This document shows, piece by piece, positions 62,105 to 64,000 of a DNA stretch of 64,000 nt (position 1 is its first letter; every line of letters begins with the position of its first letter). The position numbers and the translations under genes are program-made. This DNA is from JAAYJR01 sp964495655 (GTDB lineage: Bacteria > Bacteroidota > Bacteroidia > Bacteroidales > Prolixibacteraceae): contig CAZBWK010000003.1 of NCBI GenBank assembly GCA_964495655.1, positions 8,131-72,130 on the forward strand, written 5' to 3'. The notes under the pieces were generated by a model that was given only the letters and a program-made list of their open reading frames with translations, made no database searches and was not told where the DNA came from.

Positions 62105-62110
62105 TGTTTT
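62079..62110. repeat. Four tandem 8-bp near-repeats at the start of the frameshifted hydrolase gene
   Basis: Units ATTGTTTG, ATTGTTTG, ATCGTTTC and ATTGTTTT run from 62079 to 62110 on the plus strand, across both candidate start codons (62080 and 62104) of the broken hydrolase. Loss or gain of one unit would shift the frame of the longer start. Confidence 0.6.
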
Positions 62111-62128
62111 ATTTCAGATTAAAATATC

Positions 62129-63472
62129 TCATGCCTGAAATACTTCTCTTAATACTCTTATTGCGTTTAATCCTATAATTTTCTGAATATCATCATCTGA
62201 ATACCCCATCTGTACCAGTCCGACCGTAAAGAGAGGCCAGTTGGTCCATGCCATGCTTGACTGCATCTCCGGTTTTGGGGTAAACGGCCCTTCATCAGGC
62301 CACAGTGCTTCCCACCGTGTGCGGGCGGGCGTTCTTTTAGCCCTTTCAGAGATAATTTTATTCTCTTCAGCATTATATTTTGAGGAGTGTCCGTGATCAG
62401 TGCCAATAGTCACATAGTCAGCTCCAAATTTTTTAACCACATAATCAATATGTTTCATTAAAGCTGCTATATCACCTGTTCCACCCAAAAATCGGGGAAT
62501 ACAGCAAATTCCTATAAAACCTCCCGTGTCGGCGAGGGCTTTGATTACCTCATCAGGTTTTGATCGTATAACTTTATTAACTGAAGCTGCGCAGCTGTGG
62601 CTTGCGACAACTGGCTTATCAGATATCTGAGCAGCCTCAAGGCTTGTCTGCCAGCCTGAATGAGCAATATCCACGATAACACCCACACGGTTCATCTCCT
62701 TTACCACACTGCGGCCAAAATCACTGAGTCCGCCGTTTGCCGGCTCACCACACCCGTCGCCTATCATATTACGGCGGTTGTATGTCAGGTGCATCATTCT
62801 GATTCCCAGCTGATAGAAAATTCTGATAAACCTCAGTTCCTCCTCAACATTAACCCAGTCCTGCGGGAGAGGAACACCGTTCCCGCTGAAACAGAGAACC
62901 CGTTTATTATCCATTTTAGCCTTCATTATATCTTCAGGGGTGACAGCCTTACTTATGAATTCTTTCATCATATCGGTAGAGTATGTAAACCGGGCGAGTC
63001 TTTTTAACAATCTTTCGATAGCATTACCTTCTTCTCCGGCGTTTTGAAATACACAGGTAACACCTGATGCTAACCATGCATTTTCATACTCTTTCCTCTC
63101 CTTTTCAACATTTATAAAACGGGTCATCCGCATCTCCTCTGACAGGTCCTGAATTTCGAGAGGTGATGCTTTATCGTTTATTGCATCTGCAATTGCAGCG
63201 CCATCCAAAGCCGCTGTTGGCTGGAATCCATAAGTATCGAAAACAAGTGAGTTTTTATGCAGTTCCAGTCCGTGTTCCAGTTGTGCCTTAGCAGGTTTGA
63301 GAATATTCAGGGCGGTATCGTAGGACGCTTGCATTTGGGCGTTTCTTGAGAATGCCTCCCTGTATGGTTCCAACAACCTGTCGAGAGAATTACCGAACAA
63401 TTTTGATGAAGACAAAACAGTAAGGCCTATTGATGATCCGATAAACTGGCTGCGTGTAATTTTTTTATTCAT
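62129..63472 (-). CDS. Membrane dipeptidase homologue (peptidase M19)
   Basis: The protein has 447 residues with an N-terminal export signal (KKITRSQFIGSSIGLTVLSSS, with a lone Arg rather than RR). The M19 barrel is recognisable: QNAGEEGNAIERLL (metal-bridging Glu), the TYNRRNMIGDGCGEP motif, VDIAHSGWQTSLEAAQISDKPVVASHSCAASVNK (two ligand His regions), and ITIGTDHGHSS. The N-terminal H-x-D motif, which supplies His and Asp metal ligands, reads LVFDTYGF, so the His is Phe78 and only the Asp79 remains. M19 enzymes split dipeptides and some act on peptide-carbohydrate linkages. It could still work with an altered metal site. It lies upstream of the hydrolase genes in the same operon. Confidence 0.82.
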   Translation of the reverse strand: MNKKITRSQFIGSSIGLTVLSSSKLFGNSLDRLLEPYREAFSRNAQMQASYDTALNILKPAKAQLEHGLELHKNSLVFDTYGFQPTAALDGAAIADAINDKASPLEIQDLSEEMRMTRFINVEKERKEYENAWLASGVTCVFQNAGEEGNAIERLLKRLARFTYSTDMMKEFISKAVTPEDIMKAKMDNKRVLCFSGNGVPLPQDWVNVEEELRFIRIFYQLGIRMMHLTYNRRNMIGDGCGEPANGGLSDFGRSVVKEMNRVGVIVDIAHSGWQTSLEAAQISDKPVVASHSCAASVNKVIRSKPDEVIKALADTGGFIGICCIPRFLGGTGDIAALMKHIDYVVKKFGADYVTIGTDHGHSSKYNAEENKIISERAKRTPARTRWEALWPDEGPFTPKPEMQSSMAWTNWPLFTVGLVQMGYSDDDIQKIIGLNAIRVLREVFQA

Positions 63473-63504
63473 AGGTGCAAATTAATGAATTGATAATTAA
63501 CATA

Positions 63505-64000
63505 TTAATCTAAATTTAAATACTTCATTATAGCTTCATTACCCTTGAGTGCATCAGCAGGAATGGGATTTTCGTCAGTATATACCCTTAACTGATTTTC
63601 CGGCAGGATAGTAACAAAATCCTCATTTACTGTAGGTTCCCAGGAAACTCTTCCTGAGCTCAGCTTCAGGTGATGTGCAAAGAAGTTGTACATAACTGTC
63701 CTTTTTGAATAACCGTAATCATGTTTTTCTGCGGGGAAATGGGCATTTTCCACTTTATGCTCAGCATCATACAAAGCATAAACCTTTTGTATATATGGAT
63801 ACTCCACCCGCGGAGTGTTCCGGGTATAGTCATTTCCATTGGAAATCAACAATAATGGCCTTGGGGCACACAAAGCTGCAATTTCCACATTATTGGTCTG
63901 GTGGTCTTTACTTTTATGAATCGGCATACCACTCTCGCATACACATCCTCCGAAGAAATGTGCTGATACCTGCACGCAGGGCACTGATGCTGTTATCCTG
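63505..64000 (-). CDS. Secreted alpha/beta hydrolase, C-terminal part (continues beyond window)
   Basis: The frame is open to the window edge at 64000; an ATG-like start at 63984 is only a GTG codon in the middle of the sequence. The visible 160 or so residues are the C-terminal part of an acetylxylan-esterase or dienelactone-hydrolase-like alpha/beta protein: VEIAALCAPRPLLLISNGNDYT carries the catalytic acid region, and AEKHDYGYSKRTVMYNFFAHHLKL the catalytic His. It resembles the first domain of the two tandem hydrolases, so the operon has at least three hydrolases of this type. It precedes the M19 gene by 32 bases. Confidence 0.8.
   Translation of the reverse strand, partial: RITASVPCVQVSAHFFGGCVCESGMPIHKSKDHQTNNVEIAALCAPRPLLLISNGNDYTRNTPRVEYPYIQKVYALYDAEHKVENAHFPAEKHDYGYSKRTVMYNFFAHHLKLSSGRVSWEPTVNEDFVTILPENQLRVYTDENPIPADALKGNEAIMKYLNLD

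Noticed and set aside
1..64000. CRISPR array, prophage or toxin-antitoxin locus
   Set aside because: I found no regularly spaced repeats, phage structural genes or small adjacent toxin/antitoxin pair anywhere in the window.

Overview
The window looks like a contiguous piece of a Bacteroidota chromosome, probably a Bacteroidales or Marinilabiliales-type anaerobe or marine bacterium. The evidence is a fused SecDF, a long-tailed bS16, the DapL lysine route, DUF2807 and PhoD-like secreted proteins, Tat-secreted Gfo/Idh/MocA enzymes, and repeated promoters of the Bacteroidota type (TTTG, about 19 bases, TAnnTTTG). Base composition is moderately AT-rich (a sampled dapL line is about 43% G+C); the pnt operon is richer. 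I see no CRISPR array, insertion sequence, phage or replication origin.

Region by region. 1-3.9 kb (minus): a secreted HEAT-repeat/DUF1080 protein cut by the window edge, preceded by a Tat-secreted Gfo/Idh/MocA dehydrogenase; this pairing suggests 3-keto-glycoside chemistry. 4.1-7.4 kb (minus): lipoate operon lipA - methyltransferase - lipB - endonuclease/exonuclease/phosphatase protein. 7.5-13.7 kb (plus): TPR protein, EamA transporter, ruvC, rpsP, rimM, DUF2807 protein, mscL. 13.7-20.3 kb: tsaC-like gene, glycosyltransferase, and a lysine/peptidoglycan set lysA, dapF-like and dapL, then an aminotransferase. 20.5-25.8 kb (plus): three-gene proton-translocating transhydrogenase, voltage-gated ion channel with a zinc ribbon, thyA-folA. 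25.8-38.4 kb (mostly minus): yifB, DUF58, trxA, dnaE, HIT, greA, two small unknowns, ahcY, recQ. 38.5-43.7 kb (plus): tatC, lptB, tRNA-Glu, rpsT, radC, polysaccharide deacetylase and an acyltransferase-like gene. 43.8-48.9 kb (minus): TIGR02757, lolD-like, tatA, secDF.

48.9-50.05 kb holds a small scar: a membrane protein with its own strong promoter, a retropepsin-like protein, and a degraded fragment of malate dehydrogenase. From 50 to 64 kb (minus) a catabolic cluster runs off the right edge: MFS transporter, PhoD-like lipoprotein, GH29-like fucosidase, SGNH hydrolase, two paralogous tandem-domain alpha/beta hydrolases (one broken by a G9 tract exactly after the catalytic serine), a GH109-like Tat-secreted enzyme, an M19 dipeptidase homologue and a third alpha/beta hydrolase. 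It looks like a periplasmic degradation set for a decorated, perhaps amino-acylated or peptide-linked glycan. No SusC/SusD pair or regulator is visible in it.

The most interesting items are the DapF homologue with both catalytic cysteines replaced by serine beside dapL and lysA, the G9 frameshift plus start-codon octamer repeat in one hydrolase gene, the malate dehydrogenase remnant, a Rieske-like lipoprotein whose ligand histidines are replaced, and the HEAT-DUF1080/oxidoreductase pair. tatA and tatC lie in the same window as two Tat substrates.
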